Counted from the stretch's first letter, positions 33,220 through 42,225 are shown. The stretch: 54,992 bases of DNA from Alkalibacillus almallahensis (GCF_011761495.1 NZ_JAASRU010000016.1:1-54992); one strand, 5' to 3'. Program-made: numbers and translations. The notes: generated from the sequence alone by a model not told the origin.

Positions 33220-34461
33220 TTAACGCGCGTCCTTCTCGACTTGACCGTCTTTCATAACATAGCGAATATAATCATGATCCTGTAGTTGGTCCAATTCTTC
33301 AACTGGATTCCCCTTCGTGACTACAACATCGGCAAGTTTACCAGCTTCTAGTGTTCCCACTTGATTGCCCCAACCTAGACATTCAGCAGCATTTTTCGTG
33401 GTCATGACGATTGTATCCATCGCATCCACACCAGCTTCGTTCATTAAAGCTAATTCGCGCAAATTAGTACCGTGTTTCATCACGCCTGCATCGGTTCCCA
33501 TTGCGATTTTGACACCTTTATCATAGGCAAGCTTAACGCTTTTACGATGAGATTCGATGACTTCCTTCGTCTTATCAACCGCGGATTGTGGCATCCCCTT
33601 CTCATCTGCTGTTTCTAATACGGATACTGGAGCTAGCAATGTCGGCACTAAATAGGTCCCCTTTTCGACCATTAAATCAGCTGCTTCTTCATCGACAAAT
33701 ATACCATGTTCAATCGAGTGAATGCCAGCATGTACAGCATTTTTAACCCCTTCAGAGCCCTGGGCGTGAGCCATAACTTTTACACCATTACGGTATTGAC
33801 CTTCTTGCACAATCGCTTCTAACTCTTGTGGTGAGAATTGAGTAAATGTCGGGTGATCTGTTGGACTTAACACCCCACCTGTTGCATGAACTTTCAACAC
33901 TTCAGCTCCAGCGCGTAACATTTCTCTCGCCTTTTTCCTTACTTCAGCAACGCCATCACAGCGACCATCTGGCATCCCCCGAAAATCTGATGGTTGAATA
34001 TCAAGGACATCACCATTCAATTGTGTTCCGTCACCATGGCCACCTGTAATTGTTAAGGCGTTAATACTTAATTGCATTCGTGGCCCTGCAACCAATCCGT
34101 TTTGGACAGCTTTTTTAACACCTAAGTCTGTACCAAGTGCATCACGAACTGTTGTCACACCAGCATTCAGTGTTTCTTTCATATATTCTTGAACTTGGAA
34201 ATATCGGTATGAAAATGGCGTTGTCAGTCGCTCAGATAAAGGCGAATATTCCATCATCATGTGGACATGTGTATCAATAAATCCAGGTAAGATAGCTCCT
34301 CCTTCTGCATCAACGACTGCTTCATCACCTGTAGCTTGATAGTTGGATTTTGGACCTACATAGTCAATTTTATTGTCATTAACGACAACGACTTCTCCTT
34401 CACGTGGAGCACCTCCGTGCCCGTCAATAACCAATCCGTTTTCAATAATTGTTTGAGCCAT
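33220..34461 (-). CDS. amidohydrolase family metal-dependent hydrolase (prolidase/imidazolonepropionase-like)
   Basis: 413 residues. Metal site HVHMMM, carboxylated-Lys candidate in VLKVHATGG, His in MAHAQG and SIEHG, and Asp in MGTDAG form the complete subtype-I site of the amidohydrolase superfamily. The closest types act as Xaa-Pro or Xaa-Arg/Lys dipeptidases; substrate unproved. AAGGAGG lies 7 bases before the ATG. It follows the membrane protein gene by 12 bases, so a transport-and-hydrolysis pair is likely. Confidence 0.88.
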   Translation of the reverse strand: MAQTIIENGLVIDGHGGAPREGEVVVVNDNKIDYVGPKSNYQATGDEAVVDAEGGAILPGFIDTHVHMMMEYSPLSERLTTPFSYRYFQVQEYMKETLNAGVTTVRDALGTDLGVKKAVQNGLVAGPRMQLSINALTITGGHGDGTQLNGDVLDIQPSDFRGMPDGRCDGVAEVRKKAREMLRAGAEVLKVHATGGVLSPTDHPTFTQFSPQELEAIVQEGQYRNGVKVMAHAQGSEGVKNAVHAGIHSIEHGIFVDEEAADLMVEKGTYLVPTLLAPVSVLETADEKGMPQSAVDKTKEVIESHRKSVKLAYDKGVKIAMGTDAGVMKHGTNLRELALMNEAGVDAMDTIVMTTKNAAECLGWGNQVGTLEAGKLADVVVTKGNPVEELDQLQDHDYIRYVMKDGQVEKDAR

Positions 34462-34473
34462 GATTATTCCTCC

Positions 34474-35640
34474 TTAAAGTGTTTGAATGAGAATGCCTGC
34501 AATAACGACGGATGCCATCGTGACGGTAGTAAAGCCACCAATTAACATCGGCGAAAGCAACTCATCAAATATCATTTTCTCTTCTTCTTTGTTACGTGCG
34601 GTACTTCGACTTACTTCCTCGCAAACGATATAGTCGCCAGGGAAACCAAATAAGGCTGTAAGCGCCACTGGCATTCCCTTAAATGGATGCCAACCAACTA
34701 ATTTCGATGCTAACCAACCGCCAAAGGCAATGCTCGCTGTACCAACTAGTAAAATCGTTAAAATAGCAGGTAGATTTTCTACGACTTGCATTGGTGTCAC
34801 GTCAGCCATAGTTCCGATGACGACGAAAATAATAGCAATCATTGTCATCGTAAATGAGTTTGCATGACGCAATGACTCATGTTGATAAAAACCGACTTTC
34901 AATCCTATGATTCCGATCGCTAGTGACCATAAACTGTAATGAATCGGTGTTAGTTCGCTTAAAGCAATGGCGATTGCACCACCAACAAAGACACTGAATA
35001 ATCGTATAACTTGAGATTTCCCTACAGCTGATGATTCCTGATCACTCACACTGTCGCCTTCTTTTTTCACGGGAACAAAAGTCCCTGCGTCGATTTTTTC
35101 TTTGATAATAGTTGCATAACGACGCATAAAGTTAAGTGCTAATGGCATTCCGAGTACCCCTTGGAAAGCCACAACCAGCGCAGGAATAACAACAATAGCG
35201 GATAAACCAATTTCGGTTAATTTTTCGGAAGTAATAATAAGTGCAACGACGCCTCCGCTAAGAGGTCCAACTCCTGCAACAGCCGTTTGATAATCAAATA
35301 TTAAGGTAACGACGCTGATGACGATCACTCCGGCAATTGCTATCCCCGCAAGTGCGATAAACACAGCTCTATATTGAACTTTTAAGACTGACAATGGCAT
35401 CAATGTTCCCATATGTACAATTGCAACAGCAATCAGGATATTACCAAGTCCCGCAAATTGTGATCGGTCTAATATGTCTTCTGGAAAAACCCCTGTCCAA
35501 ACGAGTAATAAATAACCGACCATAGCGGTTAATAGCATTGGTACCCGTGCCCGTGTTTTAATCGATAGCCATTCACCGAATGCAATGAGTGCGAATACGA
35601 GTGTTGTCGCAATAAGTGGTTGATTTAATAGTTGTTCCAA
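34474..35640 (-). CDS. polytopic membrane protein, probable transporter
   Basis: 388 residues with about 10-11 membrane helices and a charged cytoplasmic loop near the middle (VPVKKEGDSVSDQESS). I do not recognise the family; the plan resembles an ion/solute carrier. TTG start with AGGAGGG 7 bases upstream. First gene of a two-gene operon with the amidohydrolase, which suggests that it carries the hydrolase's substrate or product (inference). A cre-like site lies about 140 bases upstream. Confidence 0.7.
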   Translation of the reverse strand: MEQLLNQPLIATTLVFALIAFGEWLSIKTRARVPMLLTAMVGYLLLVWTGVFPEDILDRSQFAGLGNILIAVAIVHMGTLMPLSVLKVQYRAVFIALAGIAIAGVIVISVVTLIFDYQTAVAGVGPLSGGVVALIITSEKLTEIGLSAIVVIPALVVAFQGVLGMPLALNFMRRYATIIKEKIDAGTFVPVKKEGDSVSDQESSAVGKSQVIRLFSVFVGGAIAIALSELTPIHYSLWSLAIGIIGLKVGFYQHESLRHANSFTMTMIAIIFVVIGTMADVTPMQVVENLPAILTILLVGTASIAFGGWLASKLVGWHPFKGMPVALTALFGFPGDYIVCEEVSRSTARNKEEEKMIFDELLSPMLIGGFTTVTMASVVIAGILIQTL

Positions 35641-35777
35641 TATGAATCCCTCCTGATGTTTTAAAGATGACTATATCACTCGTCTTCACGGGTGTCTAGA
35701 TTGTTTTCAGATTATTTATACAAATCTAAAAACTGAATAATAATTCATTGTTGACAACTTTTCGCTTGTCGCGTGAA

Positions 35778-35791
35778 CGTAAACGCTTACA
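35778..35791 (-). promoter_or_regulatory. cre-like (CcpA) site
   Basis: TGTAAGCGTTTACG on the minus strand matches the cre consensus TGWAARCGYTWNCW at all but the last base. It lies upstream of the transporter/amidohydrolase operon, suggesting carbon catabolite control. Confidence 0.5.
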
Positions 35792-35832
35792 CACTTTGTA
35801 AATATTCGCAATTTTCAATTAAATAATTTAGT

Positions 35833-35862
35833 AAAAAAACACGCCCCTAACGGACGTGTTTA
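35833..35862 (-). terminator. terminator of padR-chrA operon
   Basis: AAACACG-CC/GG-CGTGTTT stem followed by seven T on the minus strand; it overlaps the chrA stop codon. Confidence 0.85.
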
Positions 35863-37050
35863 GCTTATAAATTGGATAATATATCCACCGACAACACCCA
35901 GTAGTACAATCATCCAAGCTGGTACTTTCCAAATGTTTAATAGCGCAAATAAAATGACGGCTAACGCGAAGTCAGGTGCATTCATGATTGAACTGCTGAC
36001 AACGGGATCATAAAACGCAGCTAATAGAATTCCGACCACACTTGCGTTGACACCCATGAGTACGCCTTGAAATGATGACCGTTGACGTAATGTGTTTAAA
36101 AACGGCAGAGCAGCAAGTAATAATAGAAACGATGGCAAGAACATTGCAATCGTTGCGACTACTGCCCCTGTGACACCTTCCATAATTGTTCCAAGATAAC
36201 TTGAGAATGTGAACAGTGGCCCTGGAACAGCTTGTGCCATACCATAACCAGCTAGGAATTCATTCGCTGATAGCAAACCTTGGGGAACAACTTCTCGCTC
36301 AAGCATTGGTAAGACAACGTGACCACCACCGAAAACGAGCGAACCAACACGGAAGAATATATCGAATATGTTTAGGAATGGATTATCAATTGCACGGTTT
36401 AGTAAAGGCGTCACGATTAAAATCGTCATGAGTGTACCGAGCGACGCAATTCCTAATTTTTTCGAGATGTTAAACGAAAATGGTTGAACTTTGGATTCAG
36501 CTTTGTCTTTGAAAAAAGTAAAACCAATCAGTGCAGCCGCTAAAATGACAAGAATCTGCATCCATGCTGATGGATATAGAAGCATAATCGCTGCGGCGAC
36601 AATTGCAATCGCTAACCGTGATTTATCTGGGGTTAATTTTTGACCTAGTCCGATAAGTGCGTGTAACACCACTGCCGCGGCGACAATTTTCAAGCTTGCG
36701 ATAAATCCTGCATCATCTAAACTGAATGTTTGGTACATAAGTGCAAAAACAATAAGTACGATCACAGATGGTACTGTGAAACCGAACCACGAGACGAGTC
36801 CACCAATAATACCACCCCGGAGCATTCCGATCGATATTCCTACTTGTGAACTGGCAGGTCCCGGTAAAAACTGACAGAGTGCAATAATATCGGCATACAT
36901 CTTATCATCAAGCCATTTTCGTCGGTCGATATATTCGTCTTTAAAATAAGCCAAATGCGCAACTGGTCCTCCGAATGAAGTTAAGCCAAGTTTTGTTGAG
37001 ATTAATAGAATTTCGAGCCACGTTTTTATTCTGCTCCTCTGTTCTTGCAT
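35860..37050 (-). CDS. chrA: chromate transporter ChrA (CHR family)
   Basis: 396 residues, two homologous halves with about 10-12 membrane helices, the long-chain CHR form. Each half carries the signatures: FGGPVAHLAYFKDEY and LPGPASSQVG in the first, FGGGHVVLPMLERE and VPGPLFTFSSYLG in the second. It exports chromate by proton-linked antiport in characterised members. GGGAGG lies about 8 bases before the ATG. It is 14 bases past a padR gene, in one operon. Confidence 0.93.
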   Translation of the reverse strand: MQEQRSRIKTWLEILLISTKLGLTSFGGPVAHLAYFKDEYIDRRKWLDDKMYADIIALCQFLPGPASSQVGISIGMLRGGIIGGLVSWFGFTVPSVIVLIVFALMYQTFSLDDAGFIASLKIVAAAVVLHALIGLGQKLTPDKSRLAIAIVAAAIMLLYPSAWMQILVILAAALIGFTFFKDKAESKVQPFSFNISKKLGIASLGTLMTILIVTPLLNRAIDNPFLNIFDIFFRVGSLVFGGGHVVLPMLEREVVPQGLLSANEFLAGYGMAQAVPGPLFTFSSYLGTIMEGVTGAVVATIAMFLPSFLLLLAALPFLNTLRQRSSFQGVLMGVNASVVGILLAAFYDPVVSSSIMNAPDFALAVILFALLNIWKVPAWMIVLLGVVGGYIIQFIS

Positions 37051-37064
37051 ATAAATACCTCCCT

Positions 37065-37370
37065 TTATTTGATTTCTTTAAATAGTTCGTAGGCTTTCTC
37101 ACGTGCTTCTTGTAAAATGTAAGCCCCTTTGTCTGTCGTTGTATAATACTTGCGGATTTTTCCCTTTACATTACGTTCTTCTTTAGTAAGTAGCCCGTCT
37201 GCTTCCATCGAGTGTAAAATCGGATAGAGTGTGCCAGAACTAATGTCGTAACCATGTTCTTTTAACTCTTCTACCATCCACACTCCATAGATCGGATGTT
37301 CTGCCGCATGATGCAAAATGTGAATATGAATAAACCCAAGAAACAATTTACGCAAGACCTTGTCTTCCAT
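37065..37370 (-). CDS. PadR family transcriptional regulator
   Basis: 101 residues. Winged HTH with the PadR signature GTLYPILHSMEADGLL and wing RKYYTTTDKG; short C-terminal helix, subfamily-2 size. AAAGGAGGG lies 6 bases before the ATG. First gene of the operon with chrA, so it is probably the autoregulatory repressor that responds to chromate or another anion (inference). Confidence 0.92.
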   Translation of the reverse strand: MEDKVLRKLFLGFIHIHILHHAAEHPIYGVWMVEELKEHGYDISSGTLYPILHSMEADGLLTKEERNVKGKIRKYYTTTDKGAYILQEAREKAYELFKEIK

Positions 37371-37393
37371 GGCAACCCTCCTTTTATGGTTGG

Positions 37394-37443
37394 TATCGAA
37401 ATCCGATATCGATATTATATAATGGATGTATGGATTGTTTCAA
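37394..37443 (-). promoter_or_regulatory. padR-chrA promoter and operator
   Basis: Minus strand TTGAAA, 18-base spacer, TATAAT. Immediately downstream (37394-37414) lies an inverted repeat TATCGA...TCGATA, a likely PadR autoregulatory operator. Confidence 0.6.
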
Positions 37444-37488
37444 CACGATTTGTTGAAACTTTACATGATCTTTACAAAGTTCTATTTG

Positions 37489-37545
37489 GTCGATGGAAAA
37501 ATGGATGGTGGCGATGGTAAATGCCATAAACTCGATGGAATCCTA
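37489..37545. repeat. 21-bp phased repeat array, family C, short plus-strand copy
   Basis: Three units with core CGATGGWAA begin at 37491, 37512 and 37533, exactly 21 bp apart. The core is the reverse complement of the family C core at 44879-45055. It lies upstream of the padR promoter. Confidence 0.65.
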
Positions 37546-37576
37546 TCAATTTCGTTTATAGATTTCTCGATTTAAC

Positions 37577-37609
37577 AAAAAAGAAGCCAAACGAACGCAT
37601 TCGTTTGGC
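37577..37609 (-). terminator. terminator of sulP-usp operon
   Basis: GCCAAACGAA/TTCGTTTGGC 10-bp stem with a 4-base loop and TTCTTTTTT on the minus strand. It lies beyond the family A array, so that array is in the transcript's 3' untranslated region. Confidence 0.85.
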
Positions 37610-37621
37610 CCCATCTTGCAA

Positions 37622-37719
37622 TTTATTTCATTATTTCCTTAAGCTTTGAAATAACTTCCCCTATTTATTTCGAAACCTAATCTATTTATCTCATAAATAC
37701 AGTGATTTATTTAATAATC
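37622..37719. repeat. 21-bp phased repeat array, family A, locus 3
   Basis: Five units begin at 37623, 37644 (inverted), 37665, 37686 and 37707, all 21 bp apart. The last unit overlaps the TAA stop codon of the usp gene. Confidence 0.85.
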
Positions 37720-38123
37720 ATCACAGGACACTCGACGCGCTTAGCAACTTTGTGACTGACACTACCTAAAACGAGTGTCTGTAATTGATTCAACCCGCGA
37801 CTACCGACAATTGCCATATCATATTCGCCACTATTAGCAAATTTAACAATCTCTGGACCTGGTTCACCGTGAAGCATGCGTACGTCATAATCGACACCTG
37901 CTTCTTCCAATCTTGCTTCAACTGGTGAAATCTTCTCACGACGACGTTTATCAATCTCAAATTTATTCGCGTGGTGCAGTACATCTTTTTTCGATGCATC
38001 ACCATCAATAACAAACACAACATCGATCTTGCCTTCACTACTCATAGCTAAATGTATGGCATGTTCCGCTGATCTTAGTGAATGTTCAGATCCATCAGTC
38101 GCAAGTAAAATTCGTTTATACAT
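37707..38123 (-). CDS. universal stress protein (UspA family)
   Basis: 138 residues, single UspA domain with RILLATDGSEHS start and intact ATP motif GSRG-x9-GS. It is more distant from the other two usp proteins than they are from each other. ATG at 38123 follows AGAGGTG by 6 bases, preferred over GTG at 38132. It lies 17 bases past sulP, one operon; SulP-Usp pairs are common in Bacillaceae. The stop codon lies in a 21-bp repeat unit. Confidence 0.93.
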   Translation of the reverse strand: MYKRILLATDGSEHSLRSAEHAIHLAMSSEGKIDVVFVIDGDASKKDVLHHANKFEIDKRRREKISPVEARLEEAGVDYDVRMLHGEPGPEIVKFANSGEYDMAIVGSRGLNQLQTLVLGSVSHKVAKRVECPVMIIK

Positions 38124-38140
38124 ATTGTTCACCTCTACCT

Positions 38141-39601
38141 TTAATGACCAGATGCGTTAGATAACTCACGCATACGATCTTTTAGCGCTTGGCTATCGTT
38201 ATTTAAACCTGTAAAAATAACCTTCGTTCCATTTTGCGCAAATTTACCTTCAATCTTATCCAACGCTCCAACAGCTGAATCGTCCCATAAATGAGCTTGT
38301 GAAAAATCAATTTCAACGACTTCAAGTGTTGGATCTTGAGGTGTAAGTTTTGTCTGTAAATCCGTAACTGAAGCGAAGAAAATTTGCCCGTTCACAAAGT
38401 ATCTCATCTTATGCGCTTCTTCGTCCATTTGTTCAGTAACTGTCACTTTGGAAATTTTCGCTGCAAAGAAAATCGCACTTAAAACAACACCTGCTAGCAC
38501 ACCTTTTGATAAATCATGCGTCACAACGACTGTCACAACCGTCGTTAACATGACAGCTGCATCCGATTTTGGTACTTTATGAATGTAACGAACACTCGAC
38601 CAATCAAATGTACCAATCGAAACCATGATCATCACACCGACGAGGGCAGCCATTGGAATCTGCACAACAAGTGGACCCAGCGCGATAATAAGGAACATAA
38701 GGAAGACACCAGCAACAAGTGAAGACAATCGTCCGTTACCACCTGACTTCACGTTAATGACAGACTGTCCGATCATTGCACAACCAGCCATTCCACCGAA
38801 AAACCCTGTCGTCACGTTCGCAATACCCTGTCCACGACTTTCTTTATTTTTATCACTTTCGGTGTCCGTCATGTCATCCACAATGCTTGCTGTTAATAAT
38901 GATTCAAGTAAACCTACCATCGTAAGTGCTAATGCATATGGGAAAATTATTTGTAACGTTTCAAACGTAAGTGGAATATCCGGAATTAAAAAGATTGGTA
39001 ATTCACGTGTTAAGCTTCCTAGATCACCTACCGTTTTAACATCAAAGCCCATATAAATAGCAAGGCTTGTTATGACAACGATCGCTATAAGCGGTGATGG
39101 GATTGATTTAATGAAGCGCGGTACAATATAAATAATAGCTAAAGCTAAACCGACTAATGCATACATCATCCAACCTGCACCTTGAAATTGTTCGATTTGT
39201 GACATGAAAATTAAGATTGCTAGAGCGTTAACAAACCCAATCATCACTGACCGTGGAACAAACTTCATAATCGTTGCGAGTTTAAACACACCGAATAATA
39301 TTTGTAGAACACCTGTTAAGATGGTAGCTGCAAGTAAATATTCTAAACCATGCTCTGCTACTAGGGTAACCATTAAGAGTGCCATCGCACCAGTGGCGCC
39401 CGATATCATTCCTGGTCGTCCACCAATAAAGGCGATTACAACTGCTATACAAAACGATGCATACAATCCGACCATCGGATCAACACCTGCTATAATTGAA
39501 AAAGCGATGGCTTCCGGAATTAGTGCTAATGCTACGACAATTCCAGCTAACACATCGCCTCGTACATTTCCAAACCATTCCTGTTTCACTTTTGCTAACA
39601 C
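38141..39601 (-). CDS. SulP family anion transporter with STAS domain
   Basis: 486 residues. About 10-12 membrane helices with the SulP signatures [19 protein letters not shown] and [18 protein letters not shown], then a cytoplasmic STAS domain (about 395-480). Members carry sulfate, bicarbonate or other anions; this short-STAS form resembles bacterial BicA-like proteins, but the substrate is unproved. GTG start with GAGAGG about 9 bases upstream. First gene of the operon with usp. Confidence 0.92.
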   Translation of the reverse strand: MLAKVKQEWFGNVRGDVLAGIVVALALIPEAIAFSIIAGVDPMVGLYASFCIAVVIAFIGGRPGMISGATGAMALLMVTLVAEHGLEYLLAATILTGVLQILFGVFKLATIMKFVPRSVMIGFVNALAILIFMSQIEQFQGAGWMMYALVGLALAIIYIVPRFIKSIPSPLIAIVVITSLAIYMGFDVKTVGDLGSLTRELPIFLIPDIPLTFETLQIIFPYALALTMVGLLESLLTASIVDDMTDTESDKNKESRGQGIANVTTGFFGGMAGCAMIGQSVINVKSGGNGRLSSLVAGVFLMFLIIALGPLVVQIPMAALVGVMIMVSIGTFDWSSVRYIHKVPKSDAAVMLTTVVTVVVTHDLSKGVLAGVVLSAIFFAAKISKVTVTEQMDEEAHKMRYFVNGQIFFASVTDLQTKLTPQDPTLEVVEIDFSQAHLWDDSAVGALDKIEGKFAQNGTKVIFTGLNNDSQALKDRMRELSNASGH

Positions 39602-39631
39602 TTTATTCGTCCTCTCTATCTATAAATCCAA

Positions 39632-39653
39632 TTGTGTCTTGTTTTTGACACAA
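39632..39653. promoter_or_regulatory. inverted repeat in sulP leader
   Basis: TTGTGTC/GACACAA, perfect 7-bp arms with an 8-base centre, about 30 bases before the sulP start. Could be a repressor site or a short mRNA hairpin. Confidence 0.35.
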
Positions 39654-39806
39654 AACCTTTACTAGTCTATCACAGAGAGCACGAATCACCTAGCTCCATG
39701 TAAGCGTGTACATTGGAAGCACACTTTAATTTGCATTTATATACATCAAAATTCGCTTATTTGCTCGAATTTTGCCTAGTCTAATTTAGTTTTAAATAAA
39801 TTCTTC

Positions 39807-39906
39807 AAGTATTGAAATAACTAGGTTTAGTCATTTCAATACTTGAGACACTAATCTCAAAAGTCCGTAGATTTATTTAATAAATCAGGATATTTATTTC
39901 AAAAGT
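39807..39906. repeat. 21-bp phased repeat array, family A, locus 4
   Basis: Five units begin at 39810 (inverted), 39831, 39852, 39873 and 39894, all 21 bp apart. The first two form an 18-bp near-perfect inverted repeat with a GGTT loop (39807-39846). The last unit supplies the TAA stop of the pseudouridine synthase gene. Confidence 0.85.
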
Positions 39907-40568
39907 GATCTCCACGGATACTCACCAGGTGGATAGCTTTTGAAAAAGCGTTCATCCTTCTGAGTCGGATGTTCAATGCCTAACTGATGCGACCATAGCG
40001 CTAGTTGCTGACCAGGTTTGTTCACTTTCACCCCGTATTTCTGATCACCATAAAGAGGACAGCCGATCGTACTTAGTTGAACGCGTATTTGATGCGGACG
40101 ACCTGTTATTAAATTTACTTTAATGAGTGATAAGCCATCTTCTTCCGCTAAAACATCATACTCTAACACGGCCTTTTTGGCACCTTTTGCGTCCGATTTA
40201 GCAATATACACTTGATTTTTCGACTGATCTTTTACTAAATAATGTTCTAAACGCCCATGCGAATCAGCAGGGCGACCACGCACCACCGCGTAATATTCCT
40301 TCGTCCAGACATTACGACGAATTTGATCAGACAATCTCGAAGCTGCTTTTGATGTCTTGGCAAACACCATTACCCCACCTACAGGTCGATCTAAACGATG
40401 GACAAGACCAAGATAAACATTCCCAGGCTTGGCATCACGTTCTTTAATCATTTGTTTTAAATGACTCAACAAATCAACATCCTTTGACTGGTCCTCCTGC
40501 ACAGGCATATTCACAGGTTTTTCAACAACCAATAAATGATTATCTTCAAATAGTATAGGTATAGTCAT
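39894..40568 (-). CDS. RluA-family pseudouridine synthase
   Basis: 224 residues. The catalytic motif HRLDRPVGG holds the active Asp, and GRPHQIRVQL is the second RluA signature. No S4 domain, so it is the short RluA-type; the RNA target is unknown. AAAGGAG precedes two ATG codons (40571 and 40568); the second has better spacing. The stop codon lies in the last unit of repeat array A4. Confidence 0.9.
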   Translation of the reverse strand: MTIPILFEDNHLLVVEKPVNMPVQEDQSKDVDLLSHLKQMIKERDAKPGNVYLGLVHRLDRPVGGVMVFAKTSKAASRLSDQIRRNVWTKEYYAVVRGRPADSHGRLEHYLVKDQSKNQVYIAKSDAKGAKKAVLEYDVLAEEDGLSLIKVNLITGRPHQIRVQLSTIGCPLYGDQKYGVKVNKPGQQLALWSHQLGIEHPTQKDERFFKSYPPGEYPWRSLLK

Positions 40569-40676
40569 CATAAATCTCCTTTTATTTCTTTCATTTCTTT
40601 CTATCATAGCACAAAGCTAAACTAGCACTTATAGGCTTGTGCTAATTTTTTCCTATTGCTAAACTTAATACAAAAC

Positions 40677-40704
40677 TGACACAAAAGACAATAACCATCG
40701 TCTA
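40677..40704 (+). promoter_or_regulatory. ECF-type promoter before sigma gene
   Basis: TGACAC, 16-base spacer, CGTCTA, close to the TGAAAC-N16-CGTC pattern of Bacillus ECF sigma factors. It is 33 bases before the start codon and suggests autoregulation. Confidence 0.55.
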
Positions 40705-40736
40705 ATCAAGTGAATTTAGAATCGGAGGCAATAGAC

Positions 40737-41249
40737 ATGTCTAAACAAGAAATCGTTTCCGACTGGTTTTACCAATATAATCATGATGTCTACCATTTCC
40801 TTGTCTACTATACAGGCAGACGAGATCCAGAAGACCTGGTACAAGAAGTATTTATCAAAGCATTAAAAGGTTTAGATAAATTTAGTGGCGACTCGAGTCC
40901 AAAAACATGGTTATTTAGTATAGCCCGTAACGTTGCAATTGATGAAATTCGTAAACAAAAACGACGTGGCACAGACCAACAGGTGAATTTAGACGAAGCT
41001 TATAACATCGGTCATAATGAAACGCCTGACCAACTCGTTTTAATTGATGAACGTCACCAGGAATTATATAACGCTATTCAACAACTAAAACCGAGCTATA
41101 AAGACGTTGTGATGTTACGCGGTATTAAAGAGTTGTCTGTCGATGAAACGGCTAAAGTACTCAATTGGTCGAATCAAAAAGTACGGACAACATATTCACG
41201 GGCCCTAAAAGCGCTTGGACAGATCCAAGGAGGATTTAACAATGAGTGA
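40737..41249 (+). CDS. ECF-type RNA polymerase sigma factor
   Basis: 170 residues with region 2 (about 10-80; DPEDLVQEVFIKALKGLDKF, FSIARNVAIDEIRKQKRR) and region 4 (about 110-165; LKPSYKDVVMLRGIKELSVDETAKVL). It lacks regions 1 and 3, as in ECF factors such as SigX/SigW/SigV. ATG at 40737 follows CGGAGG by 8 bases. Its end overlaps the anti-sigma gene by 8 bases, giving translational coupling. Confidence 0.93.
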   Translation: MSKQEIVSDWFYQYNHDVYHFLVYYTGRRDPEDLVQEVFIKALKGLDKFSGDSSPKTWLFSIARNVAIDEIRKQKRRGTDQQVNLDEAYNIGHNETPDQLVLIDERHQELYNAIQQLKPSYKDVVMLRGIKELSVDETAKVLNWSNQKVRTTYSRALKALGQIQGGFNNE

Positions 41250-42216
41250 ATTTGAAGATAAAAAAGTAGAAAAACAATTAAAATCCTTCCCAAAACAAGA
41301 GATGTCAGACGAACAAGTCGAACGCATGCATGCAGATTTAATGAAAGCGGCTGCTAGCGAAGACCAAAAAGATAAAAGGAGAATGCTTATGCGTCGAATC
41401 GTAATTGGTGGCACGTCTGTAGCGGCGATTGTGTTAATTGCTTTTCTCAGCATGATGATCATGAATAACAACCAAGCACAAAATCCTGAATCATCAAGTA
41501 TGGATCAAGCAAATAAGCTACAAGAGGATGAATCATTTGAAGCTAACGAAGAAAATAGAGATAGCCCTGGAAATGAAGAAGGTTCCACAGAAAACAGTGA
41601 AGCCCAAAATGGCTCTGGTGGGGCACAAAGTGATGAAGAAGCTAGTAATAATGGAGACAATAGTGACATGACCTCTGAATCTGAAAGCTCAGAAGAGTCG
41701 TCTAATCAATCACCTGAAGATTTTGTCTTGGAACGTGCCGATCAAATTATTGATCAATTAGCGAACAGCAATTATGAAGCTGTCGCAGAACATGTTCATG
41801 AGGATCAAGGCTTACTATTCTCACCTTATGTGAATGTGAGTGATGAAGATTTAGTATTCGAAGCTAATGAAGTCGCTCAATTTGCATCTGATGAATCAAC
41901 TTACAATTGGGGTAATCAAGACGGAAGTGGAAAACCAATCGAACTAAAGCCAATGGACTATCATAACGACTATGTATTCCCTAAGAACTATACGTCTTAT
42001 GATGAACGAAACATTAATAAATTCAAAGATCGTAGTGGCTCTACGATTAATAATATCAATGAGCAATTCCCAGATGCTCACGTTGTAGAATATTATGTAG
42101 AAGGCAGTGGCGAAAGTGCAGATATGAACTGGAATGCCATCAACCTTGTATTCGAACAAAATGATCAAGGCGAATGGAAGCTCGTCGCCATTGTCAATGA
42201 CCAGTGGACAATTTAA
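41242..42216 (+). CDS. probable membrane anti-sigma factor
   Basis: 324 residues. A cytoplasmic N-terminal helix bundle (1-48) is followed by one membrane helix (about 52-74), a very acidic Asn/Ser/Glu linker (75-165), and an extracellular domain (about 165-324) with HEDQGLLFSPYVNV, like a domain found in Firmicute lipoproteins. Position, overlap with the sigma gene and single-helix topology make it the cognate anti-sigma. No zinc-finger (ZAS) HxxxCxxC motif is visible. The signal sensed is unknown. AAGGAGG lies 8 bases before the ATG. Confidence 0.82.
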   Translation: MSEFEDKKVEKQLKSFPKQEMSDEQVERMHADLMKAAASEDQKDKRRMLMRRIVIGGTSVAAIVLIAFLSMMIMNNNQAQNPESSSMDQANKLQEDESFEANEENRDSPGNEEGSTENSEAQNGSGGAQSDEEASNNGDNSDMTSESESSEESSNQSPEDFVLERADQIIDQLANSNYEAVAEHVHEDQGLLFSPYVNVSDEDLVFEANEVAQFASDESTYNWGNQDGSGKPIELKPMDYHNDYVFPKNYTSYDERNINKFKDRSGSTINNINEQFPDAHVVEYYVEGSGESADMNWNAINLVFEQNDQGEWKLVAIVNDQWTI

Positions 42217-42225
42217 ACGTTAATG

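Noticed and set aside
37296-37520. 74-codon plus-strand frame over the padR start and promoter
   Set aside because: It lies opposite padR, has no start signal, and its C-terminal part is the family C repeat.
38625-39056. 143-codon plus-strand frame inside sulP
   Set aside because: Antisense shadow with low-complexity composition typical of reversed membrane-protein codons.
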